Source of the DNA: Saccharothrix saharensis
GTDB taxonomy: Bacteria; Actinomycetota; Actinomycetes; Mycobacteriales; Pseudonocardiaceae
Reading direction: 5' to 3'
NCBI RefSeq assembly: GCF_006716745.1
Contig: NZ_VFPP01000001.1
Span: 7,017,386 to 7,081,385 of the forward strand
Length of the DNA: 64,000 nucleotides
The notes beneath the pieces are model-generated. The model worked only from the letters and a program-made list of their open reading frames with translations, was not told the origin of the DNA and did no database searches. Below, one piece after another: positions 1 to 7,395 of this stretch (positions are counted from its first letter, which is position 1; each line of letters opens with the position of its first letter). The position numbers and the translations under genes are program-made.

Positions 1-947
1 TCTACGGCTCGCTGGACCGCGTGGACGTGGTGGACGCCGACGCCGAGCGCGGCGCGTTCCTGTCGCCGGTGCTGCTCAAGGCCGACCCCGACCACGCCCA
101 GCCGCACGAGGTGGAGGCGTTCGGGCCGGTGTCCACGCTGATGGCCTACCGCGACGCCGAGCACGCGGTCGAGCTGGCCGCACGGGGCTCGGGCAGCCTG
201 GTCGGCTCCGTCGTCACGCACGACGCCGACTTCGCCCGGGACGTGGTGCTGGGCGTCGCACCGTGGCACGGCCGCATCCTGGTGCTGGACCGCGACGACG
301 CCAAGGAGTCCACCGGGCACGGCTCGCCGCTGCCGATGCTGGTGCACGGCGGCCCGGGCCGGGCGGGCGGCGGCGAGGAGATGGGCGGCATCCGGGGCGT
401 GCTGCACCACATGCAGCGCACCGCCGTGCAGGCGAGCCCGCGGGTGCTGACCGCGGTCACCGGGCAGTGGGTGACGGGCGCGCCGCGCACCGAGCCGGAC
501 GCGCACCCGTTCCGCAAGTCGCTGCGGGAGCTGCGCATCGGTGACTCGGTCGTGGCCGGGCCGCGGGCGGTGACGCTGGCCGACATCGAGCACTTCGCCG
601 ACTTCACCGGCGACACGTTCTACGCCCACACGGACGAGGAGGCCGCGGCCGCGAACCCGTTCTTCGGCGGCCGGGTCGCGCACGGCTACCTGGTGGTGTC
701 GTTCGCGGCCGGCCTGTTCGTCTCGCCCGAGCCGGGGCCGGTGCTGGCCAACTACGGGCTGGAGAACCTGCGGTTCCTCACGCCCACGTTCCCCGGCGAC
801 GAGCTGACCGTGACGCTGACCGCGAAGCAGATCACGCCGCGCGAGGACCAGGACTACGGCGAGGTCCGCTGGGACGCCGACGTGGTCAACCAGAAGGGCG
901 AGTCGGTGGCCAAGTACGACGTGCTCACGCTGGTCGCCAAGCAGTAG
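1..947 (+). CDS. paaZ: PaaZ, C-terminal part (5' end outside window)
   Basis: The fragment is open from base 3 and ends with TAG at 945-947. It contains the end of an aldehyde dehydrogenase domain (GHGSPLPMLVHGGPGRAGGG, then HHMQRTAVQ) followed by a MaoC-like hydratase domain (FTGDTFYAHTD with hot-dog residues, GGRVAHGYLVVS). This fusion is typical of PaaZ, which opens oxepin-CoA and oxidises the resulting semialdehyde in aerobic phenylacetyl-CoA catabolism in the cytoplasm. The other paa genes would lie upstream of the window. A perfect 13-bp hairpin follows the stop, so this is the last gene of its transcript. Family assignment is confident; only about 315 of roughly 680 residues are visible. 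Confidence 0.93.
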   Translation, partial: YGSLDRVDVVDADAERGAFLSPVLLKADPDHAQPHEVEAFGPVSTLMAYRDAEHAVELAARGSGSLVGSVVTHDADFARDVVLGVAPWHGRILVLDRDDAKESTGHGSPLPMLVHGGPGRAGGGEEMGGIRGVLHHMQRTAVQASPRVLTAVTGQWVTGAPRTEPDAHPFRKSLRELRIGDSVVAGPRAVTLADIEHFADFTGDTFYAHTDEEAAAANPFFGGRVAHGYLVVSFAAGLFVSPEPGPVLANYGLENLRFLTPTFPGDELTVTLTAKQITPREDQDYGEVRWDADVVNQKGESVAKYDVLTLVAKQ

Positions 948-963
948 CCGGTTCCACCAGGTG

Positions 964-1010
964 GACGCGCGCCGGTCCGATCACCCGGACGGGAACAACC
1001 GGCGCGCGTC
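964..1010 (+). terminator. Hairpin terminator after paaZ
   Basis: The arms GACGCGCGCCGGT (964-976) and ACCGGCGCGCGTC (998-1010) are perfectly complementary over 13 bp. The hairpin starts 17 nt after the paaZ stop and lies before the next gene. No U-tract follows, as is usual in high-GC actinomycetes. Confidence 0.7.
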
Positions 1011-1061
1011 ACGTGGTTGGCGGGGAAGGAGGACCTTCAACGAGTTCGAGGAGCACCTGAG

Positions 1062-1901
1062 GTGTCTGAGACCTTTTCGCTGGGCGGCGACCTGACCGTC
1101 AACCGCCTGGGCTACGGCGCGATGCGGCTCACCGGCGAGGGCATCTGGGGCTACCCGGCCGACCGCGACAACGCGATCGCCCTGCTGCGCCGGGTGGTCG
1201 AGCTGGGCGTCAACTTCATCGACACGGCGGACTCGTACGGCCCGCACGTCAACGAGGAGCTGATCCGGCAGGCCCTGCACCCCTACGCCGACGACCTGGT
1301 CATCGCGACCAAGGGCGGCCTGCTGCGCACCGGCCCGAACGAGTGGCCGGTCCTGGGCAGGCCCGACTACCTGCGGCAGGCCGTGGAGACGAGCCTGCTG
1401 CGGCTGGGCGTCGAACGCATCGACCTCTACCAGCTGCACCGCGTCGACCCGGCCTACCCGCTGGAGGACCAGGTCGGTGAGCTGCGCAAGCTCCAGGAGG
1501 AGGGCAAGATCCGGCACATCGGGCTGTCCGAGGTGACCGTGGCCCAGCTGGAGGCCGCGCAGGCGGTCGCGCCGATCGCGAGCGTGCAGAACCTCTACAA
1601 CCTGGCCAACCGCGGCCACGAGGCCGTGCTGGAGCGCGCCACCGAGCAGGGCATCGCGTTCATCCCGTGGTTCCCGGTGGCGACCGGCGAGCTGGCCCGT
1701 CCGGGTGGCGTGCTCGACGCGGCGGCCAAGGACCACGGCGCCACGCCCGCGCAGCTCGCGCTGGCGTGGCTGCTGCGCAGGTCGCCGGTCGTGCTGCCCA
1801 TTCCCGGCACGTCCTCGATCGCGCACCTGGAGGAGAACGTGGCGGCGGCGAAGATCGAGCTGACCGACGAGGAGTTCGAGAAGCTGTCGGCGCAGGCCTG
1901 A
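1062..1901 (+). CDS. Aldo/keto reductase
   Basis: This is a 279-residue NAD(P)H-dependent oxidoreductase of the aldo/keto reductase superfamily, cytosolic, substrate unknown. The catalytic tetrad is visible: Asp and Tyr in NFIDTADSYGPHVNEEL, Lys in VIATKGG, and His in DLYQLHRVDP. The C-terminal cofactor-binding segment is VVLPIPGTSSIAHLEENVAA. The GTG at 1062 is preferred because GAGGAG lies 8 nt upstream and it gives the normal family length; an in-frame TTG at 1017 would add an unconserved extension. The gene is monocistronic between the paaZ terminator and a convergent MOSC gene. Confidence 0.88.
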   Translation: MSETFSLGGDLTVNRLGYGAMRLTGEGIWGYPADRDNAIALLRRVVELGVNFIDTADSYGPHVNEELIRQALHPYADDLVIATKGGLLRTGPNEWPVLGRPDYLRQAVETSLLRLGVERIDLYQLHRVDPAYPLEDQVGELRKLQEEGKIRHIGLSEVTVAQLEAAQAVAPIASVQNLYNLANRGHEAVLERATEQGIAFIPWFPVATGELARPGGVLDAAAKDHGATPAQLALAWLLRRSPVVLPIPGTSSIAHLEENVAAAKIELTDEEFEKLSAQA

Positions 1902-1929
1902 ACTCCGGGCCCCGCCTGGACCCCGGGCG

Positions 1930-2601
1930 CTACGCCGGGTCGAACGCCGCCCGCTCGACCCGGCGTTCGACCCGGCGGCGCAGGTCGTCGGGCAGGTCGT
2001 CGCCCGCGGCCAGCAGGCCAGGAAGCAGCTCCGCCTCCAGCGTCAGGGCGCGGAACGCGAGGGCGATCGTGACGTCGTGGTCGGGCCGGTGCTCGATCGT
2101 GATCTCGTCACCCGCGGTGATCGTGCCGGGTTCGAGGACGCGGAAGTAGGTGCCGGGGAGCCCGCGCTGAGTGAACTTCTTCACCCACCCGCGTTCCTCC
2201 ATCACCCCGGCGAACGTGCGGCACGGCACGCGCGGGCCGGTCGCCTGGAGCAGCAGCCCGCCGATCCGCCACCGCTCGCCGATGAGCGCACCGCACACGT
2301 CGACACCCACCGTGGTCAGGTTCTCGCCGAACAGCCCGGGCCGCAGGTCGCGGCCCAACTCGACCGCCCACTCGTCCAGGTCTTCCCGCGCGTAGGCGTA
2401 AACGGCCTGGTCGTCGCCACCGTGGTGGCGCTTGTCGGAGATGTGGTCGCCGGCGACGCCGCTGCCGCCCACGCCACGCGGGCCGGGTGCGCGGACGTCC
2501 ACCGGGCCGGTCACGGCGCGCTTGCCGATGCCGGTGTGGCCGATGTCGGCCTGGTCGAACTCGACGCGGGAGCCGACGTTGAGGGAGAGCACGTGGGGCA
2601 T
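1930..2601 (-). CDS. MOSC domain-containing protein
   Basis: This 223-residue protein belongs to the MOSC family (molybdenum cofactor sulfurase C-terminal; YiiM-like), which handles sulfur or metal ligands and N-hydroxylated substrates. Visible features are the N-terminal GSRVEFDQADIGHTGIGKR, the segment VAGDHISDKRHHGGDDQAVY, and the conserved cysteine in GPRVPCRTF, the presumed sulfur-carrying residue. The start ATG at 2601 is preceded by TACCGT (2608-2613) with 6 nt between, suggesting a leaderless transcript. It converges with the aldo/keto reductase gene and diverges from the lipoprotein gene. Substrate unknown. Confidence 0.88.
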   Translation of the reverse strand: MPHVLSLNVGSRVEFDQADIGHTGIGKRAVTGPVDVRAPGPRGVGGSGVAGDHISDKRHHGGDDQAVYAYAREDLDEWAVELGRDLRPGLFGENLTTVGVDVCGALIGERWRIGGLLLQATGPRVPCRTFAGVMEERGWVKKFTQRGLPGTYFRVLEPGTITAGDEITIEHRPDHDVTIALAFRALTLEAELLPGLLAAGDDLPDDLRRRVERRVERAAFDPA

Positions 2602-2695
2602 GCCCCGACGGTAGCCGAGCCACTTTCGGGGTTCGCACTCCTTATCGGGCGCGGGTGGGGGAGGATGGCGGTGTTCACCGTCCGTGGGGGGAGTC

Positions 2696-3421
2696 ATGCG
2701 CAGGTCCGCAGTCGCGTTGGTGCTGGCCGGGGTGGCACTGGCGGGCTGCGCCGAGCGGACACCCCTGCCCGCGCCGACCCTCGGCCCGGTGGTGGACGAC
2801 AGCGCCACGCTGGTCACCGGCCTCGCCGCCCGCGCCGACGAGCAGCGGTCGGTGCGGTTCCGGACCGAGACCACCATGACCGGGCTGCGGGTGGACCTCG
2901 ACGGCGGCCTGCTGCGCGCCCGAGAGGGCAGGCTGGTGTCGTTGCGGCAGGACTCGTCGACCGACGTCGTGGTGCTCGCCGACGCGGGCTACTCCCGCAC
3001 CGACGGCGGCACGTGGACCAGGCTCGACCTGGCCGACCGCGCGCCCGTGCGGGCCGACACCACGGTCGCCGGCCTGGCCGACGAGGTCGACCCGGCGTCG
3101 GTGGTGGAGTCGCTGGCGGGCAGCCTGCTGGTGGACAAGGGCGACGAGCGGCTCGACGGCGTGCCGACCCGCCGCTACACCCTGCTGGTCGACCTGCGGG
3201 TGCAGGCCGAGCGGACGCCCGACAGCTCGCGGCGCGCCCAGCTGCTCGCCGCCTACGAGTCCGGCTTCACCGCCTCGGCGACCGTGTGGGTGGGTCCGGG
3301 CGACCTGCCGGTGCGGGTCGAGCAGGTGCTGAGGACGTTGGAGGACAACGTCTTCCAGCGCACCCTGCACGTCTTCACCGACTGGAACGCCGACATCCGG
3401 GTGACCGCACCCGTCTCCTAG
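2696..3421 (+). CDS. Putative lipoprotein, LppX/LprAFG-like
   Basis: The 241-residue product has a short n-region, a hydrophobic stretch and a lipobox (ALAGC, Cys18), so it is exported and lipid-anchored. The mature part reads as repeated beta strands (SVRFRTETTMTGLRVDLDGG, later TASATVWVGPGDLPVRVEQV), a pattern seen in LppX/LprG-type lipid-carrier lipoproteins of actinobacteria; this family link is tentative. The ATG at 2696 follows a G-rich Shine-Dalgarno (GGGGGGA, 2685-2691). An in-frame GTG at 2684 is less likely. The gene ends 4 nt from the end of a convergent cyclophilin gene. Confidence 0.7.
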   Translation: MRRSAVALVLAGVALAGCAERTPLPAPTLGPVVDDSATLVTGLAARADEQRSVRFRTETTMTGLRVDLDGGLLRAREGRLVSLRQDSSTDVVVLADAGYSRTDGGTWTRLDLADRAPVRADTTVAGLADEVDPASVVESLAGSLLVDKGDERLDGVPTRRYTLLVDLRVQAERTPDSSRRAQLLAAYESGFTASATVWVGPGDLPVRVEQVLRTLEDNVFQRTLHVFTDWNADIRVTAPVS

Positions 3422-3425
3422 AGAC

Positions 3426-4124
3426 CTAGCAGGTGCGCTTGGCCCGCTCGATGTCCGTGGTCAGGGCCGGCCGGCCGTCGACCTCGCTGTCCGGGTTCGG
3501 CGCGATGCCACCCGCGGCGACCTTGTCCAGCGTGGCGAGCCCGGCGGGCGTGACGCGGCCGAACACGGTGTAGTTGGGCCGCAGCACGGAATCCGACGTG
3601 ACCAGGAAGAACTGGCTGCCGTTGGTGTCCGGGCCCGCGTTGGCCATGGCGAGGGTGCCGCGCGGGTAGGTGCGGCGCTGGCCGGTGGGGTCGTTCGGCG
3701 CGGGCGCGAGGTCGGTCGGCAGTTCGTCCTCGTACTTGTAACCGGGCCCGCCCTCGCCCGTGCCGGACGGGTCGCCGCACTGGAGCACCTTCAACGTGGG
3801 GTAGGCGGTGAGCCGGTGGCACGTCGTGTCGTCGTAGAACTTCCGGCGCACCAGGTGCAGGAAGCTCTGCACCGTGCACGGCGCCTGCGCGCGGTCCAGC
3901 ACCAGCGGCACCGGGCCCTGGTTGGTCCGCAGCAGCACCTCGGGGTGGCCGCGGTCGGGCGTGTGCCGCGGGTCCGGCGGCAGCGGCACGGGACGGGCGG
4001 CCGGCTCGTCCGGCGTCACGGTGTACGCGCACGGACCGCGGGTCGAACCGGGAGCTTCGGGTGACGCCTGCGCCACCCCGCCGCCGAGGACCACCGCCAG
4101 CGCCACTGCCACGAGGATTCTCAC
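3426..4124 (-). CDS. Secreted cyclophilin-type peptidyl-prolyl isomerase
   Basis: The 232-residue protein has a signal peptide (MRILVAVALAVVLGGGVAQA) and a cyclophilin domain from about residue 65. Diagnostic stretches are FYDDTTCHRL, GGPGYKYEDE, RGTLAMANAGPDTNGSQFF and NYTVFGRV, matching the active-site core of bacterial PpiA/PpiB-like enzymes. It would catalyse proline cis/trans isomerisation in exported proteins outside the membrane. Cysteines near residues 32, 83, 100 and 115 and at the C-terminus could form disulfides. GTG at 4124 is the start; no strong Shine-Dalgarno is visible. Confidence 0.9.
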   Translation of the reverse strand: MRILVAVALAVVLGGGVAQASPEAPGSTRGPCAYTVTPDEPAARPVPLPPDPRHTPDRGHPEVLLRTNQGPVPLVLDRAQAPCTVQSFLHLVRRKFYDDTTCHRLTAYPTLKVLQCGDPSGTGEGGPGYKYEDELPTDLAPAPNDPTGQRRTYPRGTLAMANAGPDTNGSQFFLVTSDSVLRPNYTVFGRVTPAGLATLDKVAAGGIAPNPDSEVDGRPALTTDIERAKRTC

Positions 4125-4157
4125 CGCACCAGGTCTAACGGACCCGCCACCGCGGTG

Positions 4158-7094
4158 CTAGGGCCGGTCGGCGGGTCCCAGCGACGCGGCGAACGCGCTG
4201 AGCGACTCCCGGTCCGGCTGCGCGGTCTTCGTGATCAGGCTGGCCACGTGCTTCTCCACCGTGCGCGGCGAGATGTGCAGCCGGGTGGCGATCGCCTTGT
4301 TCCCCAGCCGGCCCGCCAGCAGCCGGAACACCTCGAACTCGCGCACGGTCACGCCCAGCGCCCGCAGCTCGCGCGGCACCTGGTCGGACCCGGTCCGCCG
4401 CTGCGGCACCGACGCGCCCACCTGCCGCAGCAGCCCGCGGCACGCGCTGGCCACGGCCGCCTGACCGGCCTGGTGGAAGTACTCCTCCGCGCCGCGCAGC
4501 CACGCCACCGGCTCGCCCCACCCGTCGGCCACCGCCGCCTCGGCCACCAGCCGCAGCCCCAGGTGCCGGGCCAGCGGGTGGATCGCCGCCGCCTCCCGCG
4601 CCGCCCGCACGGCCTGCGCCGCCTCCGCCTCCCGGCCCAGCCTGCCCAGCAGCACGGCCAGCGCGAACTGCGCGAACACCCGGTTCCAGCGCATCCGGGC
4701 CGCCGCCGACCGCGTCACGGCGCGGTAGCCGTCCAGGTCCAGCGCACCGGACACCGCCTCCAGCAGCAGGAGCAGCCCGTGCCGACCGGACAGGTGGTAC
4801 ACGGTCGGCGTCTCCGCCTCGTACGCGATCGCCCGCGCCAGGTCGTGCCCGGCCGCGGCGCGGTCCTCCTCCAGCAGCGCGCAGAACGCCCGCGCCAACC
4901 CGAAGCACAGCGGCCGCTCCTGCGAGCCGACCCCGCCGACCTCGTCGAACTCCTCGATCGCGGCGTCCATCTCGGCCCGCCTGCCCTGGTGCGCCGCGGC
5001 GGTCGCCCGCGCCATCAACCCGTACAGGGTCAGGTTGCGCAGTTGCAGCCGCCGGGTGTCGGCGATGACCCGCGGCAACCGCTCGGCCGCCGCCGCGTAC
5101 TGCCCGCGCAGCACGGCGTCCAGCCCGAGGATCGCGTCCACGTTGTAGGCCACGCTCACCGCGCCGATCAGCAACGCCTCCTCGCGCGCCTCGGCCAGCT
5201 CCGCCGCCTTGCCCTCGGCCAGCCAGTCCAGCCCGGCCTGCCGGATCACCGCGTAGGCGCGCTGGATGGGCAGCCCGTGCTCGTCGGCCAGCGCCCGCGC
5301 CCGGCTGAAGCAGTCGGCCGCCTCGTCGAGGTCGCGTTCCCGGGCCAGCACGCCGAGCAGTTGCCACGTCTCGCAGCCCACCTCGGGCAGCGGCACCCGC
5401 TTCGCCGCGTCGGCCGCGCGCCGGGCCAGGAACTCGGCCGAGGCGATCCGGTCCGGCACCTCCAGGTTCAACGTCAGGAACGCGGCCACCGCGTCGAGCC
5501 GCGCGGTGTGCTCGTCGGTCGCGTCCGCGCCGAGCAGCGCGCGGGCGGTCTCCACGTGCGCCATGCCGTCGGTCCAGCGGCCCGCGGTGTTGGCCACCTG
5601 CGCCAGCTTGGTGTGCAGCTCGGCCCGGCGGACCCGGCCCAGCCCGGCGGCGCTCAGCTCGGTGACCGCGTCGACCAGCGCGAACGCCCGCTCGAACTGG
5701 CCCGCCTCGGCCAGCGCGGGCAGCAGCGAGTCCAGCACGTCGGCCCGGACCGCCACGTCGACCTCGCTCGCCAGCAGCCGGTGCGCGTGGTCGAGCAGCC
5801 GCACCGCCGACCCGGCCGCGCCGTCGGCCAGCGCCCGACGTCCCGCCTCGGCCAGCAGCGCGCCCGCCTCGGCGGTCTGCCCGGCGTCCAGCCGCAGCGA
5901 CGCCACCAGCGCGCACCACTCGCCGGGCAACCCGGGGTGCAGCCGCTGCACGGCGTCCGCGGTCCGCCGCGCCAGCTCGGCCCGGTGCGGTGGCGGTATC
6001 TGCGCGAGCAGCGCCTCGGCGGTCAGCGGGTGCCGGAACGCGTACCAGTCGGGCACCGGCTCGTCCGGCGTCACGAGCTGCGCGGCCACGCCCGCGTGCA
6101 GGTGCGACAGCAGCGCGCGGTCGTCCATGCCGGTCACCCGCCGCAGCACGGACAGCGGGAACCGGTGGCCCAGCACGGCGGCCACGGACAGCACCTCGCG
6201 CCCCTGCGGCCCGAGCCGGTCGGTGCGGTGCGCGATCGACCGCACCAGCGCCGACGGCACGTCGATGCGCAGCTCGCCGAGCACCTGCCAGCCCGCCGGG
6301 CCGCGCACCAGCAGGCCGCCGTTCACCAGGCCGTGCACCATCTCCTCGACCACGAACGGGTTGCCCGCGCTGTCGGCCCACAGCCGCTGCACGACCTCGG
6401 CGGGCACCTCGTCGTCCTCCGCCTCCAGGCACAGCGCCACCATCCGGCTCACCTGGCGCTCGTCCAGCCGGCGCAACTCCATCAGCACGCCCGCCTGCCG
6501 TTGCGCGGCCGAGCGGATCACGTCCAGCGCGGGGCCCGGGTCGGCGCGGGTCGTCACCAGCAGCGCGGCGGGCGCCTGGTCGAGGTTGTCCACCAGGTAG
6601 TCGACGACCGCCAGCGTCTCGGCGTCCGCGTCGTGCAGGTCCTCCAGCACCACCAGGCTCGGCTGGGTCCGGCCGACCAGGGCCAGCAGCCGCAGCACGG
6701 CCTCGGCGAGCACCAGCACGGAGTGCGCGGGCCGCGGCTCCTCGGGGCCGCCGTCCGGGCTCCACTCGGGCGCGAGCCTGCCCAGCGCCGGCTGGTAGGG
6801 ACCCAGTTCGGCCAGGTCCAGGCCATCACCCACGCGCAGCAGCGACATCAGGGCCTCGGCCAGCGGCCGGAACGGCACGATGGGCCCGATCGTGCTGCCC
6901 CGACCGCGCAGCACCCGCATGCCGCGGTCGAAGGCGGCGCCGGCGGCGAAGCGCGCCAACCGGGTCTTCCCGATGCCGGGCTCCCCGACGAGGAACACGG
7001 CGCGCCCGCGGTGGGCGCCCGCGTCGGCCAGCACGCGGTCGAGCACGCGGAGTTCTTCGTCGCGGCCGACCACGACCGGCGCGCGGGTGTGCAT
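4158..7094 (-). CDS. LAL-type LuxR family transcriptional regulator
   Basis: This 978-residue protein has the LAL architecture. An N-terminal AAA/STAND ATPase module carries Walker A VGEPGIGKTRLARF (about residues 38-51) and Walker B SLVVLEDLHDAD. A long helical TPR-like middle follows, then a C-terminal LuxR HTH (LGVTVREFEVFRLLAGRLGN, then KAIATRLHISPRTVEKHVAS). Such proteins act as ATP-dependent pathway activators. It lies on the same strand downstream of lanM and the small peptide gene but is separated by a strong hairpin. It has its own likely leaderless promoter (TAAGGT at 7101-7106, 6 nt, ATG), so it is a candidate cluster regulator rather than a certain one. Confidence 0.93.
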   Translation of the reverse strand: MHTRAPVVVGRDEELRVLDRVLADAGAHRGRAVFLVGEPGIGKTRLARFAAGAAFDRGMRVLRGRGSTIGPIVPFRPLAEALMSLLRVGDGLDLAELGPYQPALGRLAPEWSPDGGPEEPRPAHSVLVLAEAVLRLLALVGRTQPSLVVLEDLHDADAETLAVVDYLVDNLDQAPAALLVTTRADPGPALDVIRSAAQRQAGVLMELRRLDERQVSRMVALCLEAEDDEVPAEVVQRLWADSAGNPFVVEEMVHGLVNGGLLVRGPAGWQVLGELRIDVPSALVRSIAHRTDRLGPQGREVLSVAAVLGHRFPLSVLRRVTGMDDRALLSHLHAGVAAQLVTPDEPVPDWYAFRHPLTAEALLAQIPPPHRAELARRTADAVQRLHPGLPGEWCALVASLRLDAGQTAEAGALLAEAGRRALADGAAGSAVRLLDHAHRLLASEVDVAVRADVLDSLLPALAEAGQFERAFALVDAVTELSAAGLGRVRRAELHTKLAQVANTAGRWTDGMAHVETARALLGADATDEHTARLDAVAAFLTLNLEVPDRIASAEFLARRAADAAKRVPLPEVGCETWQLLGVLARERDLDEAADCFSRARALADEHGLPIQRAYAVIRQAGLDWLAEGKAAELAEAREEALLIGAVSVAYNVDAILGLDAVLRGQYAAAAERLPRVIADTRRLQLRNLTLYGLMARATAAAHQGRRAEMDAAIEEFDEVGGVGSQERPLCFGLARAFCALLEEDRAAAGHDLARAIAYEAETPTVYHLSGRHGLLLLLEAVSGALDLDGYRAVTRSAAARMRWNRVFAQFALAVLLGRLGREAEAAQAVRAAREAAAIHPLARHLGLRLVAEAAVADGWGEPVAWLRGAEEYFHQAGQAAVASACRGLLRQVGASVPQRRTGSDQVPRELRALGVTVREFEVFRLLAGRLGNKAIATRLHISPRTVEKHVASLITKTAQPDRESLSAFAASLGPADRP

Positions 7095-7130
7095 GCGCCG
7101 ACCTTAGTCAAGCCGCGTCACCGCATGCCA

Positions 7131-7163
7131 AACTGCCCGCACCCCCAGTGCGGGCGGGCAGTT
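7131..7163 (-). terminator. Hairpin between the small peptide gene and the LAL gene
   Basis: AACTGCCCGC (7131-7140) pairs perfectly with GCGGGCAGTT (7154-7163). An alternative inner helix CCCGCAC/GTGCGGG (7136-7142/7148-7154) is also possible. It lies 20 nt past the stop of the small peptide gene and would end the lanM transcript. The symmetric stem could work in either direction. Confidence 0.75.
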
Positions 7164-7182
7164 CGGCGGCGGTGCGAGCCGG

Positions 7183-7395
7183 TTACAGGGGCAGGCCGGG
7201 CGCGCTCACCGTGGTCATGGTGCCTTCGCTCACGGTGACGGCGGCGTACGCGCCGACGGCCAGCGTCAGGCCGGCCAGCGCGCGGGCGCGGGCCCCTGCC
7301 TTGGCCTTGCGGGACAGCGCCATCTCCCCGGCGGGGTGGTCGCCGTCCTGGTCGGCGCTCCAGGTGGTGACCTCGTCGCGGTTGGCGTTGCTCAT
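7183..7395 (-). CDS. Candidate cysteine-free precursor peptide coupled to lanM
   Basis: This gene encodes 70 residues. The ATG at 7395 overlaps the lanM stop as ATGA, and GAGGAG lies 8 nt upstream, so it is translationally coupled. The N-terminal half is polar and acidic (MSNANRDEVTTWSADQDGDH). It is followed by a basic segment (SRKAKAGARARA) and a hydrophobic Thr/Ser-containing tail (LAGLTLAVGAYAAVTV, then SEGTMTTVSAPGLPL). Position and length fit a lanthipeptide precursor with leader and core. However, there is no cysteine anywhere, so lanthionine rings could not form. It could instead be a peptide that is only dehydrated, or a small membrane protein with one helix (about residues 38-58). 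It has no recognised family. Confidence 0.55.
   Translation of the reverse strand: MSNANRDEVTTWSADQDGDHPAGEMALSRKAKAGARARALAGLTLAVGAYAAVTVSEGTMTTVSAPGLPL

Noticed and set aside
4155..7238. A 1027-codon open frame opposite the LAL regulator gene
   Set aside because: Composition is Arg/Gln/His/Pro-rich with no domain; it is the antisense shadow of a clearly coding strand at very high GC.
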